The notes beneath the pieces are model-generated. The model ran no database searches and had not been told where the DNA came from. It worked only from the letters and a program-made list of their open reading frames with translations. From Bacteroides faecis MAJ27 (lineage in GTDB: Bacteria > Bacteroidota > Bacteroidia > Bacteroidales > Bacteroidaceae), in contig NZ_FNNN01000003.1 in NCBI RefSeq assembly GCF_900106755.1, positions 62,001 through 126,000 of the forward strand: a stretch of 64,000 bases of DNA. Direction: 5' to 3'. Positions 8,408 through 16,016 of this stretch are shown in pieces; position 1 is the stretch's first letter; every line of letters starts with the position of its first letter. Position numbers and translations under genes: made by a program.

Positions 8408-10612
8408 TTATTTTATTGTTACTTCGTCGATAAAAAACCACGAAGGATGGCCTACACCGTAATGCCATTCGGGACATTCTTTCGTACCGGTGACTTCAAC
8501 TTTCACGTAACGGGCATGCACCGGCGTATCCGATTCAGTCTTCACTCCGCGGAACTCCACTTTGCCCGAACGGTTTTCCGGCATATCATGTGTTCCCCAA
8601 TGCGTATAATTCTCTCCATCTTCAGAATAAGAATAAACCACCTTCAGAGGGAAAAGAATCCAGGCTCCGATCTGATGCAGGAAATCCGTCTCTATACTAT
8701 GTATTTCTTTCTCTTTACCCAAATCTATAACAAAAGCACCGTCTGTTCCTTCCCAGCCAACCCAGCTTTCAACGAAAGTAGATCCTCCGAATAATCCGTC
8801 CACTAATGCCGTTTTTCCGATCTCTGCATATTTACCAGTAGGAGGAATAAGATAAGTGACCTTCGCTCCTATCGCAACGCTTTTTTCTGCACGGGGCATA
8901 TATCTTTCCCGATACAACTGACAATATTCCACAGGAGAATTGGAACGCTCATTCAATGTCGGTACATTAAATTCTTTCACCCGTTTTTCAAAAAGTGCCA
9001 ATTTCGGACTGATCTCATTCATATCCGTACCAATATCAGTACGGGCAATTTCTAATTCCGAATACTGAATGGGTAAGCGGGCACGCTGCACACGCTTCAG
9101 GAATTTATTATCTTCAGCCACCGCTTTCTCTGCATCATCAAACAGTTGATTATAACGTCGCATCAGTTGTGGTTTCAGCATTCCATATTTATGGGAAACA
9201 GGGGAATCATAAATCCACAATCTTTGTCCGCTGCCTATCAACGCTCCCTCCATCACCTTGATATACTGATAAAGGTATGGCGCAGCCTCTCCATAGTATC
9301 CATGCAGGAAATGCTGCATCAAAGAATCAACATTCGCTTCGGGATTCCACATTAACTTAGATACCAGATAGGCACGTAACTCAGCGAAATCTCCTCCCCT
9401 GCTTCCTGCAATCTGCGAGAAGTGCATAGTAGCATGATTCTTTTTGAACAGACGAATATTATCCTGCAAGATATGAAAATTAGGGAACGGAGCCAGATAA
9501 TTATCAAAATTAATACCATAATCCCACACGAAAATATTATTAGTGATGGCAGACCAGCCTTCCATTGCTTTCACAAACTCTTTACCTGAGGCATTTTCCG
9601 TCAAAGTCACTTCACGGTCACAATCTATATCACAAAGCATGATATTCACATTCGGCAATGGCTTCACATGTTTCGGAGGATTCATCGTATACAGATAGGC
9701 AAGCGTGGAAAATTCCTTATCAGGAAAACGGGCAGCCAGTTTATTCAAAAAAGTAATGATACTTCCAGAAAGTGCTCCTTCATAATCATCTATTGCTTTA
9801 CAGGCATCACATGTACAATTAGTGTAATTACCATCATTCTGACTCACAGACATAATATGCTTATCCGGATTTGCCTTAAAAATAGAATCAATCCGCTGAG
9901 CCACGATCTCAAAAACTTTCGGGTTACTCAGACACCATTGGCTCGCTTTCCCCGGATGGCGTTTGCCTTTAAAATAAGAATAATATTCCGGATGGTCTTT
10001 TCCATATACGGAAGCAGGAAGCAACTTATCAAAAGTATGCACCCAATAACCGGCAGCAAACACTTCATTTGGCTCTTCCAGCCTGTTCCACCATTTATAT
10101 ATGGAGTCTGTACGAATAGCATAACATTGTGTCTGGCGGTAACGAAAAGCCGGATTATCTATTTTATCGATAAGCGGCAGTTCGACTGTCTTCGCAGGGT
10201 TAAAAGAGTATTCGTTTTCTCCCCAATAATCCACTCCAAGATATTGTTCAAGTAAAGTTACAACTCCGTAGACTGCCCCATTCCCACTGCCTGAAATACG
10301 TAAGATTCCATCTTTCGTAGATAGGCTGAAACCGTCTTCTGTCACTCCAGCTGGGGTTTTGCTACTGATTATAATATCTCCTTTTTTTGCATTCTGTCCT
10401 TTTACAATGGGAAATGTACAACCTGAAATTCTCTGAAGGAACAATTGAAATAAATTTGCTGATATTTGATTAATCTGGTCATTTTCTGATAGAATAATCC
10501 TGGATTTAGTTTTTCCATTATCAACTAAAACGACTTGTGCTGTTGCAGGAATATAACAACATGCTCCCAACAAACAAAGCAGCTGAAAAATAATACGGCG
10601 AATGATTCTCAT
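8408..10612 (-). CDS. DUF4838 (GH163-type) glycosidase with C-terminal F5/8-type-C domain
   Basis: 734 aa with a signal peptide (QLLCLLGACCYIPATAQ). Order: an alpha-glucuronidase-like N-terminal domain (about 30-145, ending in AVYGVVTLLEQYLGVDYWGENEY); the DUF4838 catalytic region (about 190-460) with ISVSQNDGNYTNCTCDACKAI, IFVWDYGINFDNYLAPFPN and FAELRAYLVSKLMWNP; a helical linker; and a carbohydrate-binding F5/8-type-C module from about 585 to the end. Its C-terminal strand EWHYGVGHPSWFFIDEV resembles the end of the GH20 protein at 36435. Established family knowledge, as I recall it, is that DUF4838 founded GH163, endo-beta-N-acetylglucosaminidases acting on complex N-glycans. That fits the locus. 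A predicted promoter lies just upstream, and the gene is followed by its own terminator. Confidence 0.8.
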   Translation of the reverse strand: MRIIRRIIFQLLCLLGACCYIPATAQVVLVDNGKTKSRIILSENDQINQISANLFQLFLQRISGCTFPIVKGQNAKKGDIIISSKTPAGVTEDGFSLSTKDGILRISGSGNGAVYGVVTLLEQYLGVDYWGENEYSFNPAKTVELPLIDKIDNPAFRYRQTQCYAIRTDSIYKWWNRLEEPNEVFAAGYWVHTFDKLLPASVYGKDHPEYYSYFKGKRHPGKASQWCLSNPKVFEIVAQRIDSIFKANPDKHIMSVSQNDGNYTNCTCDACKAIDDYEGALSGSIITFLNKLAARFPDKEFSTLAYLYTMNPPKHVKPLPNVNIMLCDIDCDREVTLTENASGKEFVKAMEGWSAITNNIFVWDYGINFDNYLAPFPNFHILQDNIRLFKKNHATMHFSQIAGSRGGDFAELRAYLVSKLMWNPEANVDSLMQHFLHGYYGEAAPYLYQYIKVMEGALIGSGQRLWIYDSPVSHKYGMLKPQLMRRYNQLFDDAEKAVAEDNKFLKRVQRARLPIQYSELEIARTDIGTDMNEISPKLALFEKRVKEFNVPTLNERSNSPVEYCQLYRERYMPRAEKSVAIGAKVTYLIPPTGKYAEIGKTALVDGLFGGSTFVESWVGWEGTDGAFVIDLGKEKEIHSIETDFLHQIGAWILFPLKVVYSYSEDGENYTHWGTHDMPENRSGKVEFRGVKTESDTPVHARYVKVEVTGTKECPEWHYGVGHPSWFFIDEVTIK

Positions 10613-10648
10613 AGCATTTCCTTTAATTAGTTTTTAGATAATACAATC

Positions 10649-10656
10649 CAAAAATA
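10649..10656 (-). promoter_or_regulatory. Putative Bacteroides -7 element for the DUF4838 gene
   Basis: On the minus strand the sequence is TATTTTTG, a perfect TAnnTTTG. It lies 36 bp upstream of the start codon with a T-rich stretch about 20 bp further up. It sits between the terminators of operon A and the DUF4838 gene, which supports independent transcription. Confidence 0.55.
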
Positions 10657-10675
10657 TAAGATACTCAAGAAAAAA

Positions 10676-10717
10676 ATCAGTTCTAAGTTTTATTAACAAA
10701 GAAAACTTAGAACTGAT
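10676..10717 (-). terminator. Strong terminator hairpin at the end of operon A
   Basis: A perfect 16-bp stem (10676-10691 with 10702-10717) is followed on the minus strand by a T-run. Confidence 0.85.
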
Positions 10718-10742
10718 CACAACATGATATAAACAGCAAATA

Positions 10743-10778
10743 GCCCAAGCTCATTCAGTAATAAACTTGGGCCATTTT
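10743..10778. terminator. Second stem-loop between operon A and the DUF4838 gene
   Basis: GCCCAAG (10743-10749) pairs with CTTGGGC (10766-10772). A T-run follows on the plus strand, and the hairpin begins only a few bases after the minus-strand stop at 10779. With the hairpin at 10676 it makes a tandem terminator. Confidence 0.6.
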
Positions 10779-12128
10779 TTATTCAGTTTCAGTATAAATA
10801 CCTACAGTATTAATATAAGGAGAATAATAAAGAGCTCCATGGAAAGTTACTCTTATATATTGCGCTTGTTTAGCCACAAGAAGAAGAATGTAACTTGTCT
10901 TATTTGCAAATCCTGAAGCTACACCAAGATCCTCATATTTCTCTCCATCATTACTTATCGCTATACTTGCACTTTCCGAAGAATAAAACCATTCATAGAA
11001 ATGTAAAGCAATAGTTTTTATATTCTCTTGTTTTCCCAAATCGATATCAAGTATGCTGCCATCCGGAACATAATCATACAAGTCGCTAGATTGTCCATTC
11101 AAAGTAAAACTCCAACCCGAATGGTCATTTATTACAGAACCTACCGGTTTGTCTACACAAGATAAAAATCCGACAAGTGCTGTTTTATAAACAATATATA
11201 TAACTTTATTCTCGCCTATATCTGCTCCTACTCCATCAACATTCGTGATTGTCACTGGAATAACATAGTTAGTACCCAGCTGCACAGAAGCCATATCATC
11301 CGAAAAACTCAAGGCAACACTCTCTTCCGGAGTTGTTTTTCCTTGTTTAATCATTATTGTCGATTGCTTCAAACTTGCACTAGTCAGTAAAGAATAATCT
11401 GTGCCATGCAATGCATTATACGTTCCAACTAATGCCGGATTAATAGCAAGAGTAACTTTGGTGTCACCATCTGCGGCCCATGCCGATTTTAAGATACCGT
11501 CAAGCTTCCATTCACTGCTTAAATTTGTAAATCCTTGACTATACTGATACTCTAACAGATATTCTTTACTTGAAGTCAGTGTGACATGATTTGGTTTGTA
11601 AGTCGATTCAAATGTCAAGAATATCTTACTATTACTTTCACTCGCTGATACTCCTGTTCCATTAATAGAAGTTATAGCAATCGGGAGAATATAATTTTCC
11701 GATCCGTTCTTAAATTCTTCCATATTAGTATAATGCACTTTTAAAGTATCTGCAGAGATATATTCCCCTTGTTTTATATACAAAGTTGCATTTTCCAGTT
11801 CTGCATTTTGTAAAGCTACATAGCTCGTTCCATATTCACTGTTGTATGCATCTACCAATGACCTGTCAATAGCTAATTGGATGGTCAAATCTTGTGGTGC
11901 AGGTTTAGTACACCTGACAGGAGACAAAATATGTTCGGTGGCGATTTCTTTCAAAAAAGTTCCGTCTCCTTTATACTCTAAAGTAGCATTTGTTTCACTT
12001 GGTTTATAAATATAGACATAATTGATATCATACGGATCTGTTGCTTCGTCATCGTCACATGCTGTGACTAATGGCAATGACATAGCAAAAAATGTACTAT
12101 ATAATATATATTTAAATAATGCTTTCAT
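10779..12128 (-). CDS. Surface lipoprotein, two DUF1735 domains plus F5/8-type-C module (operon A)
   Basis: 449 aa. Lipobox PLVTAC with Cys at about 24, followed by an acidic DDDE stretch typical of outer-surface lipoprotein export in Bacteroidetes. Two DUF1735-like Ig folds are recognisable by the repeated pattern: AIDRSLVDAYNSEYGTSYVAL with NATLYIKQGEY near 85-125, then AINPALVGTYNALHGTDYSLL with STIMIKQGKT near 225-270. A discoidin-like C-terminal domain follows (LDIDLGKQENIKTIALHFYEW to about 449). Likely role: surface N-glycan binding. It is the last gene of operon A, 16 bp after the LamG lipoprotein. Operon C has a related but shorter protein at 35400; operon B has none. Confidence 0.82.
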   Translation of the reverse strand: MKALFKYILYSTFFAMSLPLVTACDDDEATDPYDINYVYIYKPSETNATLEYKGDGTFLKEIATEHILSPVRCTKPAPQDLTIQLAIDRSLVDAYNSEYGTSYVALQNAELENATLYIKQGEYISADTLKVHYTNMEEFKNGSENYILPIAITSINGTGVSASESNSKIFLTFESTYKPNHVTLTSSKEYLLEYQYSQGFTNLSSEWKLDGILKSAWAADGDTKVTLAINPALVGTYNALHGTDYSLLTSASLKQSTIMIKQGKTTPEESVALSFSDDMASVQLGTNYVIPVTITNVDGVGADIGENKVIYIVYKTALVGFLSCVDKPVGSVINDHSGWSFTLNGQSSDLYDYVPDGSILDIDLGKQENIKTIALHFYEWFYSSESASIAISNDGEKYEDLGVASGFANKTSYILLLVAKQAQYIRVTFHGALYYSPYINTVGIYTETE

Positions 12129-12144
12129 ATCATACTATTTTAAA

Positions 12145-13359
12145 TTATTGAGCAAATGAATATGTTTCCCATGTCACCTTTTGACGGTTTTCGTTACCTA
12201 GGTTAGAATTGCCAATTTCCACATCATGACCATTACCGGTTACATCGTGTAGTATTGTAGCTCCTTCACCTTCATTCATTGGCAGATACAACAACAAATT
12301 CTTGTCTGTATAGTCAACTTCGGTATACATAGATTTCTTTATCTGATTAACTGTGCGTGTAACTTTCCAAAAACGAACCTGACACATTTCACAGAAATCC
12401 GGAAAATATTCTTCTCCTGAAGAAATCATCTGAAATTGATCAATATTCATCGGTTGTCCTATTGAAGAAGATAATGAGGCAACTACAGTACCATTTTGGT
12501 ACAATAAAGTAGTACCGGATGCTGCATCATAACTCACTGCAAAATGATACCATTTTTGTGCTTCTAAACCTTTTCCCTTAGTTGGATCACCTGTATCAAA
12601 TTGAGACCCCATCGTTTTTACTTGTAGGAAATTATTTTTATAGCTACCATTCTCGGAATAGATTAAGTCACCAAACCGTATATATAGTTCTGTCCCTGAA
12701 CCTCCTGAGTTTATTATAGCCTGATTATTCTTAGTATATCCACCGTTCCCTGATTTAGAGGTGACTTTACTCCACCATTCCAATGTATAATTTGGCAAAG
12801 CTAACCCCCAAGCTCCTTCCGGGGCTGCATGCATACCATTATACCATGTTAATTTAGGAACAGCTTGTTTCAAAGGCTTCACAAGAACCAATAAAAAACT
12901 GGAAGAGGATTCCGACTTCTCAATACCTCCTTCCACATTCTTAATACTGATGGGAATTGCATATTGAGCACCGCCTTCAGCTTCAAAACTTTTAATATCA
13001 ACATTCACAGGATCTGCACTTACAGAACCTGCTTCAATTGTCACTGATTCAGGAAATGATATATATTCTTTAGGAGGCATTTTATAATTAGTTTCATTCT
13101 TCTTATTATAAGCATCTAATACAGATTCGTCAATAAATAAATTAGCTTTTATTGTTTGATTAATAATATTCACCAAACGTACAGTTAACGAAGTACGCGT
13201 CGTACCCTCTGTCAATGTCAATTCTTTAGTTTTGGATGTAGACGCTTCATTTATATAGACTAAATTATCTATAACATCATACTTAGCATTTTCACATGCA
13301 GTATGGACCAGTGCCAGTACCCCAAATGCCATTATTTTAAGTAAAGATATTCTCTTCAT
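12145..13359 (-). CDS. Surface lipoprotein, DUF1735 plus LamG/concanavalin-like domain (operon A)
   Basis: 404 aa. Lipobox VHTAC (Cys22). The DUF1735 domain spans about 30-160 (FIDESVLDAYNKKNETNYKMPP, then EYISFPESVTIEAGS). A LamG-type jelly roll spans about 170-390 (LEWWSKVTSKSG, WYHFAVSYDAASGTTLLYQNGTVVAS, VRFWKVTRTVNQIKKSMY, LLLYLPMNEGEG). No catalytic motif is seen, so it is most likely a glycan-binding partner of the SusC/SusD pair. Paralogues occupy the same position in operons B (27290) and C (34202). It lies 16 bp after GH18. Confidence 0.82.
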   Translation of the reverse strand: MKRISLLKIMAFGVLALVHTACENAKYDVIDNLVYINEASTSKTKELTLTEGTTRTSLTVRLVNIINQTIKANLFIDESVLDAYNKKNETNYKMPPKEYISFPESVTIEAGSVSADPVNVDIKSFEAEGGAQYAIPISIKNVEGGIEKSESSSSFLLVLVKPLKQAVPKLTWYNGMHAAPEGAWGLALPNYTLEWWSKVTSKSGNGGYTKNNQAIINSGGSGTELYIRFGDLIYSENGSYKNNFLQVKTMGSQFDTGDPTKGKGLEAQKWYHFAVSYDAASGTTLLYQNGTVVASLSSSIGQPMNIDQFQMISSGEEYFPDFCEMCQVRFWKVTRTVNQIKKSMYTEVDYTDKNLLLYLPMNEGEGATILHDVTGNGHDVEIGNSNLGNENRQKVTWETYSFAQ

Positions 13360-13375
13360 TGTTTAACCCTTTCTT

Positions 13376-14398
13376 TTAGTTATTAATAGGAGGATTCTGT
13401 GCAGCAATAGCTGCACGCACTGTGGGATAATCAGGATTTCCAGGATAATCATACTCAATATGATAAGCCCCCATACCTGCATGTTCTATTCCACAAGCCG
13501 GATGATAGCTCTGTTGCTCGGTAAAGTAATGCTTATCCACTGCTCTTTCAAAAGTTGCAGTCACAATAGATTTCCCCATAGCTTCTTTAAAGACATTAGG
13601 GTGACTTCTACGTACAGCTTCAAAGAAAGAATCCAATCCAGAATGTCCTAGTTCATAGGTCTGCCAAGCTATATAATCAAGACTTAGAACTGTTTCCTCT
13701 GAAAGCACTTCATAAAAGCTCAACCAACCTGCACCACCAGGGATATCAGCAACCAACATTTTCCCCGTCTTATCAAACTCCTCACGTAAAGTCTTCATAA
13801 ACGCATTGGGTACTGATGGCATACTGGAGTTCATTAAAGTCCCCCAATCCTCAATATCATAATCAAATCCATCGATATTATATTTGTTACATGTATCTAC
13901 AATAGCAAGTGCATATTTCTTAGCAGCCTCAATGCAAGATTGCTCATCTTTAGGATCAAAGCCCCAAAACGCTTCCTTCACTGCATCATCGTTACCCCCC
14001 GGTGTGAGATTATCACCAATATCTCCTGCGCGCCAACAAAGCACTGCTCTGGAACCCTTAGCCTGAAAGTCTTTTAAATCAGCCTGTTGCTCAACCGTCA
14101 GATTTCCCCAACAGAGCCAAAGGCTCACAAAATCCGTACTGTCCGGTAATCCACATAAAGCATATTGCATGGAAGAACCTCCCTTACCTGCCCAGTTACC
14201 AAACCAGCCAAACATAATCTTATGTGGAGAGTTAAAATAATCCTTCAAATTATTTTCATAACCTTGCGTAGGAGGTTCATAATAATCTTTCGCCTCTATG
14301 TCGGTCCAATCACTACATGCGATATTTAAGAATCCCTGCGAAAAAAAGAGAGAAATTCCTATTCCGTATATTATTTTTTTCAATTTGCTCGTTTTCAT
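13376..14398 (-). CDS. GH18 endo-beta-N-acetylglucosaminidase, lipoprotein (operon A)
   Basis: 340 aa. Lipobox LNIAC (Cys28) places it at the cell surface. The GH18 signature is intact: DGFDYDIE with Asp176, Asp179, Asp181 and the catalytic Glu183. Upstream HKIMFGWFGNWAGKG and downstream IAWQTYELG and GMGAYHIEYDYPGNPDYP are conserved in all three GH18 proteins of this window. The family cleaves the chitobiose core of N-glycans, releasing the glycan for import. From memory it corresponds in position to BT1038 of B. thetaiotaomicron. Different glycan specificity from the copies at 26177 and 33068 is likely but cannot be deduced here. It is expressed only when cassette A is joined to the N-terminal module, if the shufflon model holds. 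Confidence 0.92.
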   Translation of the reverse strand: MKTSKLKKIIYGIGISLFFSQGFLNIACSDWTDIEAKDYYEPPTQGYENNLKDYFNSPHKIMFGWFGNWAGKGGSSMQYALCGLPDSTDFVSLWLCWGNLTVEQQADLKDFQAKGSRAVLCWRAGDIGDNLTPGGNDDAVKEAFWGFDPKDEQSCIEAAKKYALAIVDTCNKYNIDGFDYDIEDWGTLMNSSMPSVPNAFMKTLREEFDKTGKMLVADIPGGAGWLSFYEVLSEETVLSLDYIAWQTYELGHSGLDSFFEAVRRSHPNVFKEAMGKSIVTATFERAVDKHYFTEQQSYHPACGIEHAGMGAYHIEYDYPGNPDYPTVRAAIAAQNPPINN

Positions 14399-14424
14399 AA
14401 TAAAAATTATTTTAACGTTCTGAT

Positions 14425-16008
14425 TTAATTTTTCTTAGCCCACCAAAGATCTGTGGCAGAGTTATCTGCACCACCTAACATTGATACAGCTGCTTTCACA
14501 TTTGCATTATTCGTATTATATTCTGACTGAGGGAAAGGCAAACGACGCATACCACGTTGTACTGTCACTCCGTCTGTATTCAGATTATTCACGATAGGAA
14601 ATAGTTTAGGATAACCTGTACGACGAATGTCAGCCCACGTTTCCCAACCATTCGGAAAATTGGCAATCCACTTCTGAATCAAAATACGCTCCAAATTCTC
14701 TGTAACACTTGCTGATTCATTATATTTCGGAGTTATAGTTGACACTGCTGCTATATCCTTACCTGAATCCGAAGGGTCACTGTAAGCAGCAGGAACCTTT
14801 TCACTTTTCAAATAATCGCCAATAGTAGCTTTACGTTCTTCCATAGACACTGTCACTCCTGCGTCATAGAGTTCTTTGGGAGTTCCTCCCATATTCCATT
14901 TATACATCAATGCAGCTTCTGCACGTAAAAAATAAGCTTCAGACGCAGACATAATGAGCAATTCATCATCTATACCAATATTCAGGCGGGAGAATTTTGT
15001 ATAATTTGCCTGAGTTGTAGCACTTTGGTAAATACCATTTCGCACTCCTATTTGTCCTCCACCGATAGAAGCATCTGCTTCTGATGCATATTTAGCCAAA
15101 CGAGGATCATTATAACCGCTTAAATATGAAGTGATATTAGCACTGATACGAATTTCATTCCATGAAGAAGTAACACGATAATATGGATTCATACCGTCAT
15201 TATATTTACTATATGCAGCATCTGATGCAGATGTCATCACACCAATTACATCAGAAACAGCTTCTTCTGCTTTCTCCTTGGCAAGTGCTGGAGAAACACT
15301 AGAAATGCGCATTGCCATACGAAGCTTTAAAGAATTGGCAAATTTCACCCATTTGTTAAAATCTCCATTAAATACAAGATCGTATTCTGATAAAGAACTC
15401 ATATCTTCATTACCTAACACAGCTACTTTAAAAGCAGAAATCGCTTCATCCAAATCATCAAACATGTGTTTATAAAGATCCTCCATATTGTCATATTCTA
15501 CAGTAAAAGCAGTTCCTGTAATTTGAGAATAAGGAATCGGTCCATAACAATCACTAATTTTAAGTGAAGCTGCCACACGAAGAATCTGTGCCCATTGATA
15601 AGCCAATCCTTTGCCATCAGAAAGATCACGTATCTGGAAATATCCGGTATAAATCTGTGGCATAGTAGTATCAAACATATTTCCATACCACCCAACTCTT
15701 GGATTGTAAGTATAATAATTACCTCCATTACCCCATTGGGCGATACAAGTAATTTCTCCACCATATTCAGATCCAATCATCTGATCCAACATCTGTGAAT
15801 TGTTCTGTTGTCCTTGTACTAATGCAGGAATCATGCTTTTAATCAATGATCCAGTGATTGCATTATCACCCAGCATCTGGTCAGGCTTAGGTCCAAAAGG
15901 ATTTGTATTGTACTCTTCAAATTTATCGGTACAACCTGTTGCTAGTGCTACTAACAAAGTACACACAGACAGTTTTGCAAACTTCTTTATTATCTTATTC
16001 TTTTTCAT
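14425..16008 (-). CDS. SusD/RagB-like glycan-binding lipoprotein (operon A)
   Basis: 527 aa. Lipobox VALATGC then TDKFEEYNTNPFGP, a start shared by SusD-like proteins of this subfamily. Further landmarks are LANSLKLRMAMRIS in the TPR region, YFLRAEAAL and the C-terminal WETWADIRRTGYPKLFP with RRLPFPQSEYNTN. SusD forms the lid over its SusC partner and delivers the oligosaccharide. It lies 8 bp after the SusC cassette A stop and 26 bp before GH18, so it is translationally linked to the cassette. Its partner receptor currently has no N-terminus. Confidence 0.93.
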   Translation of the reverse strand: MKKNKIIKKFAKLSVCTLLVALATGCTDKFEEYNTNPFGPKPDQMLGDNAITGSLIKSMIPALVQGQQNNSQMLDQMIGSEYGGEITCIAQWGNGGNYYTYNPRVGWYGNMFDTTMPQIYTGYFQIRDLSDGKGLAYQWAQILRVAASLKISDCYGPIPYSQITGTAFTVEYDNMEDLYKHMFDDLDEAISAFKVAVLGNEDMSSLSEYDLVFNGDFNKWVKFANSLKLRMAMRISSVSPALAKEKAEEAVSDVIGVMTSASDAAYSKYNDGMNPYYRVTSSWNEIRISANITSYLSGYNDPRLAKYASEADASIGGGQIGVRNGIYQSATTQANYTKFSRLNIGIDDELLIMSASEAYFLRAEAALMYKWNMGGTPKELYDAGVTVSMEERKATIGDYLKSEKVPAAYSDPSDSGKDIAAVSTITPKYNESASVTENLERILIQKWIANFPNGWETWADIRRTGYPKLFPIVNNLNTDGVTVQRGMRRLPFPQSEYNTNNANVKAAVSMLGGADNSATDLWWAKKN

Positions 16009-16016
16009 AATCTAAA

